Part shown: positions 8,413-15,943 of the stretch, piece after piece
Numbering within the stretch: the first letter of the stretch is position 1
How the letters are laid out: each line of letters starts with the position of its first letter
From: Cytophagales bacterium
GTDB lineage: Bacteria; Bacteroidota; Bacteroidia; Cytophagales; Cyclobacteriaceae
Assembly: GCA_027317105.1 (NCBI GenBank)
Contig: DAHVFH010000159.1
Coordinates: 1-18,051, forward strand
Direction: 5' to 3'
Length of the DNA stretch: 18,051 nt
Program-made: the position numbers and the translations under genes
Notes under the pieces: model-generated
The model's database searches: none
Told to the model about the DNA's origin: nothing
What the model saw: only the letters and a program-made list of their open reading frames with translations

Positions 8413-10694
8413 TGCAAAAGATCAATTAGCTTTTTTATTTGTTCTTGGTTTTTAGATGACTTGATATTGTCTACTACGCCTTCTTTTTCTCGGGTTGTCA
8501 ACCGCCAACTCAAAGAGGCACGCGCGTTGTTTTGCCGGATGCTGTCCATTTGCTGAAGTATTGAGACGTAACTTTCTGCCTGATATTGAATGTCGATTCG
8601 GTGAATCGGCACATTCAACCAACTATGGCCTTCACCAATAAGTAGATCGCTGTTGATATCCTGGAAATTCTCAAAATTGTTATACACACTGCTGATAGGC
8701 TGCGTGAGATCATCCATTAAGGTGGAGCCGGTGGTCGGGCTGATGTCTCTCAACTTTGGTGAATCGCGGATGGAGACAAAAATTACACCGGAGGTATTTT
8801 CTGCTACCCATTCTTTAAAGGCATACAAAAACCGAACAGCGTCTGAGAGGCCGAAATTATCTGAAATGCCTGCGTCCATAATTTGAATACTGGGATCTGT
8901 TGGAAGTGAGGTGTTCGGTGTAATGTAAGGAAATGTGGCACTCATGCGTAGGGCAGAAAGGAAACGCAGTTGGGCAGCTCCCTGATCATGAAAAAAGCGT
9001 TGAAAGTCAATTCCACTAATTTTATCATCTTCGTAGTTAAAATTACTATCGTCTTCAACTTCGTAATTCATAAACGATACAGGCCGTGAGGCGATATAGA
9101 TTTTCCGACCATCGTTCACCACGGTTGGTGCGAGTATCATCATGGGAATTATGCCTTGTTTTTCGTATTGATTGTAATCACTGACAGGTTTATCCAACAT
9201 CCCTTGCGTGATCTCGTTCAATTGATCTTCAAAAGTGTAGGCTCTATCCCGAAAATACCGTATACCTGCATATTCAAATTTGGAAAATCCGACAAACAGG
9301 TCATTGGCCAACAAACTAAAAATAAGTGGATTTAAGTTATCGCTGGAAATTTTTTGACGGTGAATAGAAGCGTAGGGATCGATTGGCTGACCTAGTTTTT
9401 TTCTGAGGCTGAGCTCGCGAAAATAACTCGCGCCAATTAAACCACCAGAAGCTCCGGTGATAAGTACGGTATTCTCCATTAATTTTCCTTGCGAAAGGCT
9501 ATCGCAAAACTGCATCGCGGTGATTGACCAGAGGGCGGCCCTTTTTCCGCCACCACTCACGCAAAGAAAAACCATCTTGGGTTTCTGCTCAGCGGGAAAT
9601 TTATTCCGCCAGTTCGTTAAACCAATCAAGGTCGCCTGTCGATCTTGTTCCATAGATGCCTTGTCCGTAGATTTTTTGATGGCATCGATGGTATAAGGAA
9701 CGGGTGTTTCCTGATAGTCTAATCCAAAGGCTTCATAATTTTTGGAGAAATAATCTTCCCCTACCGAATAGTTGATCAGTAAAAAGACAACAAGCCCCAT
9801 GGTGGCACTCCATTCGCCAAACCAATAAGAGAAGGCTCCGAACAGCATCACAAAAATGGTGAGGAAGATCATGAAAGTGGCTGCTGCCGGCAATTGAAAA
9901 TGAGGATAGTCTTTAAAAATCCCAAGTGTGAGTACAATCGTGAAAATAAACAACTCGATGACCACTAAATTAAAATGGTTTTGATCGAACACTTGGAGGA
10001 TAGTCGCCTTGTCATAAAAGGTGTTGTCCTCTACTTTGTTGAAACGAAGCCGATTGTCAAAATAATAATCTACCCGGACCTGGCGTTTTCGGGCAATATC
10101 TAGTTTTTTCATGGCGCTGGCTCGCGTTACCTGCACGTTGCGTTTGATTTTCTCATCAATGCGGCAAACCATGTATTTGAATATGTCCTTGTTGGTAAAA
10201 CGGAAATACAGGGAAAAGAGTAAGGTCATGAGTATATAACCGACAAAAAAACCCCCTAGGTTAATCGCGAGTTTGCTCACACTGCTGTGCTCATTGTTGA
10301 TTTGAAAGACCACCACTTCATAGATGTAAACGCCAAGAAACGCCATTGGAAAAAGGCTATTGTTGACCACAAACTTCCTGAATGGTCTGTGCAGAGTTCC
10401 AATGAAAGAAAACCGATGCCCGTCTGAGATGTAACAGGTAATATGAAAAGCCATACTAAATCCAGCCGTCATACCGCCCATGATAAGAAAACTGGTAAAG
10501 TTCACCTGATGCAGATATTCTGGGTCGAGGAAAAGATAGGGGATACCGATGTATTTCCCGAAGTTCCCCGTTACCATCGAGAAGAGGAGGATCCAACAAA
10601 GTACCAATACGATGTTGCGCCTGATGTTGTTTAGAAAAAGTTGTACAGGAAAGGAATAAGAAATCTTTAGTAAAAGAAAATAGAGCCTTCGCAT
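8409..10694 (-). CDS. Membrane-anchored patatin-like phospholipase
   Basis: This is a 761-residue protein counted from the ATG at 10694; an in-frame TTG six codons earlier is less likely, as the upstream repeat spacing also shows. The N-terminal 320 residues hold about seven hydrophobic segments (near 28-44, 66-87, 111-132, 144-164, 241-260, 268-291 and 296-310). From about 373 comes a patatin domain: oxyanion loop SGGGKRAALW (380-389), nucleophile elbow GASGG with S416, and the Asp box MDAGISDNFG with D607 (a DAG variant of DGG). Patatin enzymes hydrolyse acyl esters of membrane lipids with a Ser-Asp dyad. The catalytic domain is expected on one face of the inner membrane, but topology cannot be fixed here. 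It is the first gene of a pair with the DNA glycosylase and diverges from the helicase-nuclease gene. The substrate is unknown. Confidence 0.88.
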   Translation of the reverse strand: MRRLYFLLLKISYSFPVQLFLNNIRRNIVLVLCWILLFSMVTGNFGKYIGIPYLFLDPEYLHQVNFTSFLIMGGMTAGFSMAFHITCYISDGHRFSFIGTLHRPFRKFVVNNSLFPMAFLGVYIYEVVVFQINNEHSSVSKLAINLGGFFVGYILMTLLFSLYFRFTNKDIFKYMVCRIDEKIKRNVQVTRASAMKKLDIARKRQVRVDYYFDNRLRFNKVEDNTFYDKATILQVFDQNHFNLVVIELFIFTIVLTLGIFKDYPHFQLPAAATFMIFLTIFVMLFGAFSYWFGEWSATMGLVVFLLINYSVGEDYFSKNYEAFGLDYQETPVPYTIDAIKKSTDKASMEQDRQATLIGLTNWRNKFPAEQKPKMVFLCVSGGGKRAALWSITAMQFCDSLSQGKLMENTVLITGASGGLIGASYFRELSLRKKLGQPIDPYASIHRQKISSDNLNPLIFSLLANDLFVGFSKFEYAGIRYFRDRAYTFEDQLNEITQGMLDKPVSDYNQYEKQGIIPMMILAPTVVNDGRKIYIASRPVSFMNYEVEDDSNFNYEDDKISGIDFQRFFHDQGAAQLRFLSALRMSATFPYITPNTSLPTDPSIQIMDAGISDNFGLSDAVRFLYAFKEWVAENTSGVIFVSIRDSPKLRDISPTTGSTLMDDLTQPISSVYNNFENFQDINSDLLIGEGHSWLNVPIHRIDIQYQAESYVSILQQMDSIRQNNARASLSWRLTTREKEGVVDNIKSSKNQEQIKKLIDLLQ

Positions 10695-10710
10695 AGATTG
10701 AATTAAAGTC

Positions 10711-10753
10711 AAGTTACGGATTTTCGTTGAATCTTATATGGAATCCGTAACTT
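10711..10753. promoter_or_regulatory. Perfect 12-bp inverted repeat in the divergent patatin/helicase promoter region
   Basis: AAGTTACGGATT (10711-10722) and AATCCGTAACTT (10742-10753) are exact reverse complements separated by 19 bases. Read outward, each divergent gene therefore has the box AATCCGTAACTT exactly 16 nt before its start codon (GTG at 10770; ATG at 10694). The arm centres are 31 bp apart, about three helical turns. The TAACTT part of each box is placed where a -7 element would be. The arrangement suggests mirror-image promoters or a dimeric operator covering both. A stem in RNA is possible but would not explain the equal spacing. Confidence 0.6.
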
Positions 10754-10755
10754 CG
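10727..10755 (+). promoter_or_regulatory. Candidate promoter of the AddA-like gene
   Basis: TTG at 10727-10729 and TAACTTCG at 10748-10755 (one mismatch to TAnnTTTG) are 18 bp apart, close to the spacing expected for the Bacteroidota -33/-7 promoter. Transcription would begin near 10760, giving a leader of about 10 bases before the GTG at 10770. The -7 element overlaps the right arm of the inverted repeat, so a protein bound there would block or alter initiation. The match is imperfect, so this is a moderate call. Confidence 0.4.
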
Positions 10756-10769
10756 AATTTTTCTCAAAG

Positions 10770-13700
10770 GTGGCAAAACTATTTCAAATCTATCGTTCCT
10801 CGGCTGGTTCGGGCAAAACACGCACATTGGCCAAAGAATACCTTAATTTGGCCTTGCGGTTTCGCTCCGATTACTATAAACATATTCTGGCGGTTACATT
10901 CACGAATAAAAGCACGCAGGAAATGAAGGAGCGGATTATGCGCTATCTCAATGAATTTGCAACCGGTGAGATCAACGAGCTGGCGGCTGAACTTCAAGCG
11001 GAGCTTAATTTGGATGCGCAGACATTTCAAAACAATGCCCGCGAGGTGCAGGCAGCAATACTCCATAATTACCATCAATTTTCAATTAGCACCATCGATG
11101 CTTTTTTTCAAAAAATTATCCGGGCTTTTACCCGGGAAGCCGGAATATTGGGTGACTATCGGCTGGAAGTAGAGCAAGACAGGGTGATGGAAGAGGTGAT
11201 CGCCAATTTGATAGATGAGTTGGGCGAACATCCGCAGCTTACCGATTGGGTGGTGGAACTCGCCTTGCAGAACCTCGAAAATGACCGGTCATGGGACATG
11301 CGAGGAAGTCTGGTGGCCTTTTCAAATGAGATTTTTAGGGAGGAGTTCAAAGCTATTGAAGAAGGAATTGGGCAAGGATCAAGAGATCTAAATTATTTCA
11401 GGAATGCGTTGGACGTCCTTCAAAAGGAGAAATATAAGTTTATGTCTTTTGTCACGGGGCGTGCCAAAGCGACTTTAAAGGATTTTCAAAACTTTGGGCT
11501 TCAGGTTGATGATTTTAAATACAAACGCAGCGGAAGTGCCTTTGGATGGTTTGCAAAGGTAGCTGAATTCAAATCGGTCAAAGATTTCGCAGACAAAGAA
11601 ATAGGATCCAGAGCCCTAAATCAATTTCAATTGTCAGATAACTGGGTTGATAAAAGTCATCCCCTGCATCAAGAGATGAACCGAGTGGCGGACGAGAAAT
11701 GGATTGGTATTTTAAATGAAATTTTGGATTACCGAAACGAAAATTTTAAGGTTGCCGTATCGGCTGAAGTGGCCATCAGTAACTTTTATGCCTTCGGGCT
11801 TATCATGGATATATCGCGAAAGCTAAGCGAGTATAAGCGTGAAAATAATGTCATGCTATTGGCAGACGCACCGCAGTTTCTCAACGGCATTATCCAAAAT
11901 AGCGATACACCCTTTATTTATGAAAAGGCAGGATCATTTTACCGGAATTTTCTCATTGATGAATTTCAGGATACTTCGGGGTTGCAATGGAAAAACTTTC
12001 AACCGCTACTGACCAATGGATTGGATAGCGGCTATCCCAGTGTGATTGTTGGGGATGTAAAGCAAGCCATTTACCGGTGGCGCGGTGGTGACCAGTCACT
12101 TTTGCAACAGACCATTGAAAGCGAAATAGGGGCGGGGCGTACTGATTTAAAATTGTTGAACAAGAATTTCAGAAGCTCAAAAACGATTGTTTCATTCAAC
12201 AACGCACTATTCAAGTTTGCTTCTGCCTCGCCTTTGGAAGGGAATGTAGACCCCATTGCAAAATCAGCTTATGATGATGTAGAACAATTGATTACCAAAC
12301 CAGAAGAAGGTTTTGTGCAGCTGCGATTTTTTGAAGATACCGAAGAAATGAAATGGAAGGAGGCCTCTCTCCAACAAACTGTTTGCCAAATAGAGGAATT
12401 GCAAAAACTAGGCGCCAAGCCAAGTGATATTGCGCTTTTAGTGCGCACCAACGGAGAAGGGCAAGAATTGATCGCATACTTGTTGCAATATAAAAATTCC
12501 GAAAAAGCGAAGGTTAGTTGTGTTTACGATGTGGTATCCAATGAGTCATTGCGGATTGACAGCGCAAGTTCTGTCAACCTAATTACCGCAGCGCTAACGT
12601 ACCTTCTTAATCCGGAAGATGCAATTGCACGGGCTCAACTTGCCTATGAATATTCGCGCCAGCAGGGGATAGAAAAATCAGCTTCGGAAGTGTTTGCGGT
12701 TTCCAACCCCGTGCTTTTTGAAAATAACCTCCCAAAATCTTTTACAGAAAATAAAATCCAACTTCGTAAGCTTCCCTTATTTGAATTGACCGAAACACTA
12801 ATAGGTATATTTCAATTGGGTAAAACAATTGGCGAGCTGCCTTACCTTTTGGCTTTCCAGGATCAGGTTTTAGATTTTGGTAATCGAGAACGAAATGACT
12901 TGCGCGCCTTTCTTGATTGGTGGATTGAGTATAAACATAAAAAATCGATCACAGCCCCAAATGGGGCAGAGGCCATGCAGCTGTTTACTTTGCATAAAGC
13001 GAAAGGGTTGCAATTTAACTATGTTATCATTCCATTTTGTGCGTGGGGCCTGGATCACGATGGACTTAAGTCGCCCAACTTGTGGGTGAAGGGTTCGGCC
13101 TCCGCCTTCAATACAATTGGTTTTTTACCTATAAAATATTCCTCCGGGCTAAAGGAGTCTTTGTTTGCTGAAGAATACGCTATTGAACATTCTCGCATTT
13201 ATCTTGATAACCTCAACCTACTTTACGTTGCGATGACGCGTGCAGAGATGGGTTTGATCGCATTTGCTCCTGGCCCAAAAGTGCGAAGCCATAAAAATTC
13301 GGTAGCTCAAATTCTTTTTAATAGTGCCGAGCAATCGTTGGAGCTCTCCGCCAATTGGAGCGCTGCCAACCAATTGTGGCGTGCAGGTACCATGGCGTCC
13401 TCGGTGTCCAAAGAGGAGCACGGATACAATGCCGTATCGTTGAGTGCCTACACGACTGGTGAATGGCGAAGTAAATTGATTATTAAGAAGACGGCACCCC
13501 GATCTGATGCTGAGGATAACGCAACCTTTCATAAAATCAAATTTGGAATTCATTTGCATTCCGCTTTTTCGAAAATAGAGGGAATGACCGATATTCCAAG
13601 GGCTATCCGAAAGATGGAATCAGACGGAGAGATTGGTGTCGAAGAAAAAGAGATGCTTGAGCAGGCTATGGATAAATTGATGAGAAATACCAAAGTGGCA

Positions 13701-14003
13701 GATTGGTTTTCGCCTCGATGGGATGTGCGTAACGAAGCGCATACGCTTTTGCCAGGTGGTAAGGAGTATCGCATCGACAGGCTGTTGTTAAAGGATAAGC
13801 AGGCAATTGTGATCGATTATAAAACGGGTGGGCCAAAGAAGGAAGATCAAAAACAGGTGGGCGAATATTGTTTGATGTTAAACCAAATGGGCTATGTATC
13901 GGAAGGATACTTGCTGTATCTCACCGAAGGCGATGTGGTGAGTGTGGTGCCACCTAAGTTAGTTAAAAGGAAAGACCAGAACCAGTTGGGGTTAGACCTT
14001 TAA
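10770..14003 (+). CDS. AddA/RecB-like UvrD-family helicase with C-terminal PD-(D/E)XK nuclease
   Basis: The 1077-residue protein begins with the Walker A box RSSAGSGKT (K16). Other superfamily 1 helicase motifs follow: AVTFTNKSTQEMKERI (Ia), IDEFQDTS (II, D397-E398), VGDVKQAIYRWRGGD (III, about 427-441), LNKNFRS (IV, to about 469), LFTLHKAKGLQF (V, near 738-749) and LLYVAMTRAE (VI, about 817-826). The C-terminal nuclease starts with GIHLHSAFSKI and has D1003 in YRIDRL, D1016 and K1018 in VIDYKTGG, and a following QVGEY. AddA pairs with AddB to process double-strand breaks for RecA-dependent repair. No AddB-like gene is adjacent. Length and domain order fit the family. The GTG start is the only in-frame start between an upstream stop and the Walker box. 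YkgJ follows after 9 bp. Confidence 0.93.
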   Translation: MAKLFQIYRSSAGSGKTRTLAKEYLNLALRFRSDYYKHILAVTFTNKSTQEMKERIMRYLNEFATGEINELAAELQAELNLDAQTFQNNAREVQAAILHNYHQFSISTIDAFFQKIIRAFTREAGILGDYRLEVEQDRVMEEVIANLIDELGEHPQLTDWVVELALQNLENDRSWDMRGSLVAFSNEIFREEFKAIEEGIGQGSRDLNYFRNALDVLQKEKYKFMSFVTGRAKATLKDFQNFGLQVDDFKYKRSGSAFGWFAKVAEFKSVKDFADKEIGSRALNQFQLSDNWVDKSHPLHQEMNRVADEKWIGILNEILDYRNENFKVAVSAEVAISNFYAFGLIMDISRKLSEYKRENNVMLLADAPQFLNGIIQNSDTPFIYEKAGSFYRNFLIDEFQDTSGLQWKNFQPLLTNGLDSGYPSVIVGDVKQAIYRWRGGDQSLLQQTIESEIGAGRTDLKLLNKNFRSSKTIVSFNNALFKFASASPLEGNVDPIAKSAYDDVEQLITKPEEGFVQLRFFEDTEEMKWKEASLQQTVCQIEELQKLGAKPSDIALLVRTNGEGQELIAYLLQYKNSEKAKVSCVYDVVSNESLRIDSASSVNLITAALTYLLNPEDAIARAQLAYEYSRQQGIEKSASEVFAVSNPVLFENNLPKSFTENKIQLRKLPLFELTETLIGIFQLGKTIGELPYLLAFQDQVLDFGNRERNDLRAFLDWWIEYKHKKSITAPNGAEAMQLFTLHKAKGLQFNYVIIPFCAWGLDHDGLKSPNLWVKGSASAFNTIGFLPIKYSSGLKESLFAEEYAIEHSRIYLDNLNLLYVAMTRAEMGLIAFAPGPKVRSHKNSVAQILFNSAEQSLELSANWSAANQLWRAGTMASSVSKEEHGYNAVSLSAYTTGEWRSKLIIKKTAPRSDAEDNATFHKIKFGIHLHSAFSKIEGMTDIPRAIRKMESDGEIGVEEKEMLEQAMDKLMRNTKVADWFSPRWDVRNEAHTLLPGGKEYRIDRLLLKDKQAIVIDYKTGGPKKEDQKQVGEYCLMLNQMGYVSEGYLLYLTEGDVVSVVPPKLVKRKDQNQLGLDL

Positions 14004-14012
14004 ATATTTGAT

Positions 14013-14585
14013 ATGGATTCCCTTGAAGAAAAAGTAAAATCAATTGAAGCTGTTTTTGATAAGCTCGATCGGGCTATTGACGAATTTCAATCCGTTACTT
14101 CTTTGCATTGTAAATTTGGGTGCGGCAAGTGTTGCTTCAAACCTGACATCGAGGCGACTTCGTTGGAGTTTCTTCCGTTTGCCCTACATCTCTATAAATC
14201 AAATTTGGCGGAGGAGTGGCTGTCTAAATTGAATGAAAGGGCTGAAGAAATTTGTCTTATCCTTAACCCTACTCAGGCCGGAACTGGGCTTTGCTCCCAA
14301 TACGCTCATCGAGGATTGATCTGCCGATTGTTTGGGTATTCCGCCCGGACTAACAAATATGCGAAGCGTGAATTGGTTACCTGTAAGATTATTAAGACCG
14401 AGCAGGCATCGGCTTTTGCTTTGGCCGAAGGAAATATTGCCTTGGGATTAGAGGTGCCTGTAATGAATGAATATTATATGCAATTAGCATCAATAGATTT
14501 TGATATGGCGCGTGAGTTTTATCCAATCAATAAGGCGATTCGAAGAGCAATTGAATTGGTGCAGCATTTTTATGCTTACCGATAA
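14013..14585 (+). CDS. YkgJ-family cysteine cluster protein
   Basis: The 190-residue protein has the family's cysteine signature HCKFGCGKCCFKP (C33, C37, C40, C41), followed by C94 in TGLCSQY, C104 in LICRLFG and C124 in LVTCKII. C81 is an additional cysteine. The family is thought to bind zinc or iron through these residues; its biological role is not established. The ATG at 14013 is 9 bp after the helicase-nuclease stop, so it is probably the second gene of that transcript. The stop codon at 14583-14585 is one base away from the stop of the convergent small gene. The family call is strong and the function unknown. Confidence 0.87.
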   Translation: MDSLEEKVKSIEAVFDKLDRAIDEFQSVTSLHCKFGCGKCCFKPDIEATSLEFLPFALHLYKSNLAEEWLSKLNERAEEICLILNPTQAGTGLCSQYAHRGLICRLFGYSARTNKYAKRELVTCKIIKTEQASAFALAEGNIALGLEVPVMNEYYMQLASIDFDMAREFYPINKAIRRAIELVQHFYAYR

Positions 14586-14586
14586 G

Positions 14587-14790
14587 CTAAAGATGAAGAC
14601 TGGAAGCTGCTCTTGTAATAAATTTTTGAATGATAACCGAAGGCTCTATTTTCTTTTGGTGCTTCTCATATTCCGATGTGTTGTCGTTTAGTAAAGGTGT
14701 TTCTTTAAGATAAATGGCGGCCAGCACAATGATTAAAGCGACCAGAACGCCTAATGTTAAAATCAAATCTTTATGTGAGAATCTTTTCAT
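14587..14790 (-). CDS. Small single-pass membrane protein, unknown function
   Basis: The 67-residue protein has a short basic N-terminus (MKRFSHKD), one hydrophobic segment at about 9-28 (LILTLGVLVALIIVLAAIYL), and a charged, mostly hydrophilic remainder expected outside the cytoplasm. I do not recognise the family. It is supported as a gene by its clean signal-anchor pattern, an ATG start, its fit exactly against the end of YkgJ, and a weak -7-like element TAGCTTTC on the minus strand at 14808-14815 (one mismatch). It has no obvious partner. It could be a spurious frame, but membrane proteins of this shape are common in Bacteroidota. Confidence 0.65.
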   Translation of the reverse strand: MKRFSHKDLILTLGVLVALIIVLAAIYLKETPLLNDNTSEYEKHQKKIEPSVIIQKFITRAASSLHL

Positions 14791-14873
14791 GTGCTTATAC
14801 TACTAGCGAAAGCTACCAACCTTATGCCAAATTTGAAATCGTCCAATTGAGGGTAATTTTACTATACTACTTA

Positions 14874-14895
14874 TAATTTTGTCCAAAATCGGACA
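14874..14895 (+). promoter_or_regulatory. TAATTTTG element overlapping a TGTCC-N6-GGACA palindrome
   Basis: TAATTTTG (14874-14881) matches TAnnTTTG on the plus strand. Overlapping its end is the palindrome TGTCCAAAATCGGACA (14880-14895), with 5-bp arms and a 6-bp centre. The nearest TTG (14847-14849) is 24 bp upstream, longer than the usual spacing. The site is in the 275-bp gap 14791-15065, the longest non-coding stretch here, where I see no convincing gene. The nearest downstream gene begins about 170 bp away. A 9-bp direct repeat TATACTACT occurs at 14796-14804 and 14863-14871. This is a candidate operator or promoter only. Confidence 0.35.
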
Positions 14896-15044
14896 GAACC
14901 CCTTCACTTTTCGAACACCTCCTTAGTAACTGAATGCTACCGCGGTTGATCGTAACTGTTTGTTTTTATTTTGATGCCACACTTGAATTTAGGGTTGAAT
15001 ACCTGCTTTCCATTACCGGGTTACGTGTATCCTTCAGAAGATAT

Positions 15045-15062
15045 TAAGTTTGATTAAATTTG
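15045..15062 (+). promoter_or_regulatory. Two tandem -7 elements before the thioredoxin-fold gene
   Basis: TAAGTTTG (15045-15052) and TAAATTTG (15055-15062) both match TAnnTTTG perfectly. No TTG is found at the right distance upstream. If the second is used, transcription would begin near 15067 and the ATG at 15066 would be excluded, favouring ATG 15075 or 15078. If the first is used, ATG 15066 remains possible with a leader under 10 bases. Confidence 0.5.
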
Positions 15063-15065
15063 CAC

Positions 15066-15662
15066 ATGAATTTTATGATGTACCGCTTTTCCTTGTTCCT
15101 TATTGCATTGATTTTTACTTTGGTGATTGCCAAAGCTCAGGAAAATCACTTTGCAGGCCCTGTGAAGTGGATGACCTTTGAAGAGGCCGTAGAAAAATCA
15201 AAATCGGAAAACCGTAAGATCTTTATTGATGTATATACCAGTTGGTGCGGTTGGTGCAAGGTAATGGATAAAAATACATTTACCGATCCAGAAATCGCCA
15301 AAATGCTTAACGAAAAATTTTACCCGGTGAAGCTTGACGCAGAGCAGACGAAGGATATCGTTTTTAGAGGAACCACTTTCAAATTTATTGCCTCTGGCAG
15401 TAATGGCTATCACCAATTGGCCGCGGCCCTGCTAAATAACCAGATGAGCTATCCTAATTTCGTTTTTCTAGACGAAGAATTCCGCATCATTCCTCTAATT
15501 CAGGGTTCCAATTCATTGCCAGGCTACCGAAAGCCTCAAGAATTTCATCTTTTCTTGAGTTATGTGGGCAACAATTTTTACCAGAAAGTAAATATCCAGG
15601 ATTATCAAAAGGAGTATAAATCTCCGTATAGTCAACAGCCGATCGGTTCAGGAAACAACTAA
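15066..15662 (+). CDS. Secreted thioredoxin-fold protein with CGWC active site
   Basis: Counted from the ATG at 15066 the protein has 198 residues. A signal peptide ends near VIAKAQ, so it is exported to the periplasm. The thioredoxin domain starts with IFIDVYTSWCGWCKVMD; the CxxC pair is C61 and C64. The expected cis-proline follows in SYPNFVFLD. The intervening helix LDAEQTK and the later GYRKPQEFHLFL fit the thioredoxin/DUF255-like family common in Bacteroidota, often taking part in disulfide exchange or redox protection. ATG 15075 or 15078 is a fair alternative start because of the promoter position. It is a single gene facing the 46-residue gene. The partner and the direction of the redox reaction cannot be told from the sequence. 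Confidence 0.87.
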   Translation: MNFMMYRFSLFLIALIFTLVIAKAQENHFAGPVKWMTFEEAVEKSKSENRKIFIDVYTSWCGWCKVMDKNTFTDPEIAKMLNEKFYPVKLDAEQTKDIVFRGTTFKFIASGSNGYHQLAAALLNNQMSYPNFVFLDEEFRIIPLIQGSNSLPGYRKPQEFHLFLSYVGNNFYQKVNIQDYQKEYKSPYSQQPIGSGNN

Positions 15663-15672
15663 CAAATTGAAC

Positions 15673-15699
15673 AAAAAAAAGCCCACTCTTAAAAAGGGC
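15673..15699 (-). terminator. Probable intrinsic terminator of the 46-residue gene
   Basis: On the minus strand GCCC (15699-15696) and GGGC (15684-15681) form a stem around an 11-base loop that can add a few weak pairs, followed by eight T residues (15680-15673). It sits 33 bases after the stop of the 46-residue gene, in the gap where that gene and the thioredoxin-fold gene converge. The short GC stem makes it a modest terminator. The plus-strand side lacks an immediate T run. Confidence 0.5.
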
Positions 15700-15731
15700 A
15701 GGCAGGTATTTTTATAAAGAGGTTTAGCTCA

Positions 15732-15872
15732 TCAATGATGACCCTCTTCTTCCTTTTTCGTCTTTAGAAAGTCTGTGTAGGCCATACCGGCCGCAAAACC
15801 AGCGACAATCGCAACGATAAGTATGAATAGATTTGCGCCATCTCCGATTACTTGATTAAAAAAAAAGTCCAT
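15732..15872 (-). CDS. 46-residue single-pass membrane protein, unknown function
   Basis: Translating the minus strand from the ATG at 15872 to the TGA at 15732-15734 gives 46 residues. They begin MDFFFNQVIGDG, continue with a hydrophobic segment of about 20 residues (NLFILIVAIVAGFAAGMAY, containing a GxxxG pair at G25 and G29), and end in a charged tail (DFLKTKKEEEGHH). A perfect -7 element (TATCTTTG, 15901-15894) lies 21 bases upstream and a likely terminator follows, so it looks like a complete single-gene unit. I do not recognise a family. GxxxG pairs often support helix packing, so it may act as a subunit or regulator of a larger membrane complex. That role is inference. Confidence 0.65.
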   Translation of the reverse strand: MDFFFNQVIGDGANLFILIVAIVAGFAAGMAYTDFLKTKKEEEGHH

Positions 15873-15893
15873 AGCTTTTAGTGTTAATTTTTT

Positions 15894-15901
15894 CAAAGAT
15901 A
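15894..15901 (-). promoter_or_regulatory. Bacteroidota -7 element of the 46-residue gene
   Basis: The minus strand reads TATCTTTG, a perfect TAnnTTTG match identical to the one before the C25 peptidase gene. It is 21 bases upstream of the ATG at 15872, predicting a leader of about 15 bases. It lies in the 71-bp gap after the HD-domain gene and implies independent transcription. No clear TTG element is seen at the -33 position. Confidence 0.55.
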
Positions 15902-15943
15902 GATTCTTCTGCCGAATCTGGAAAGGTTGTCCACTATTAATTC

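Noticed and set aside
13218..13559. A 113-codon minus-strand frame inside the helicase-nuclease gene
   Set aside because: It overlaps helicase motif VI and the region before the nuclease domain in antisense, with no recognisable features.
10770..14585. Helicase-nuclease plus YkgJ considered as a new defence pair
   Set aside because: All helicase and nuclease motifs fit the AddA repair family, and YkgJ proteins are common, scattered housekeeping-type genes; nothing around them suggests a defence island.
14934..15046. A 37-residue plus-strand frame in the gap before the thioredoxin-fold gene
   Set aside because: No membrane segment, family likeness or nearby -7 element at the usual distance; it ends inside the promoter region of the next gene.
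15681..15699. The same stem read as a terminator for the plus-strand thioredoxin-fold gene
   Set aside because: On the plus strand the stem is not followed at once by a T run; the run of A before it makes it better suited to the minus strand.
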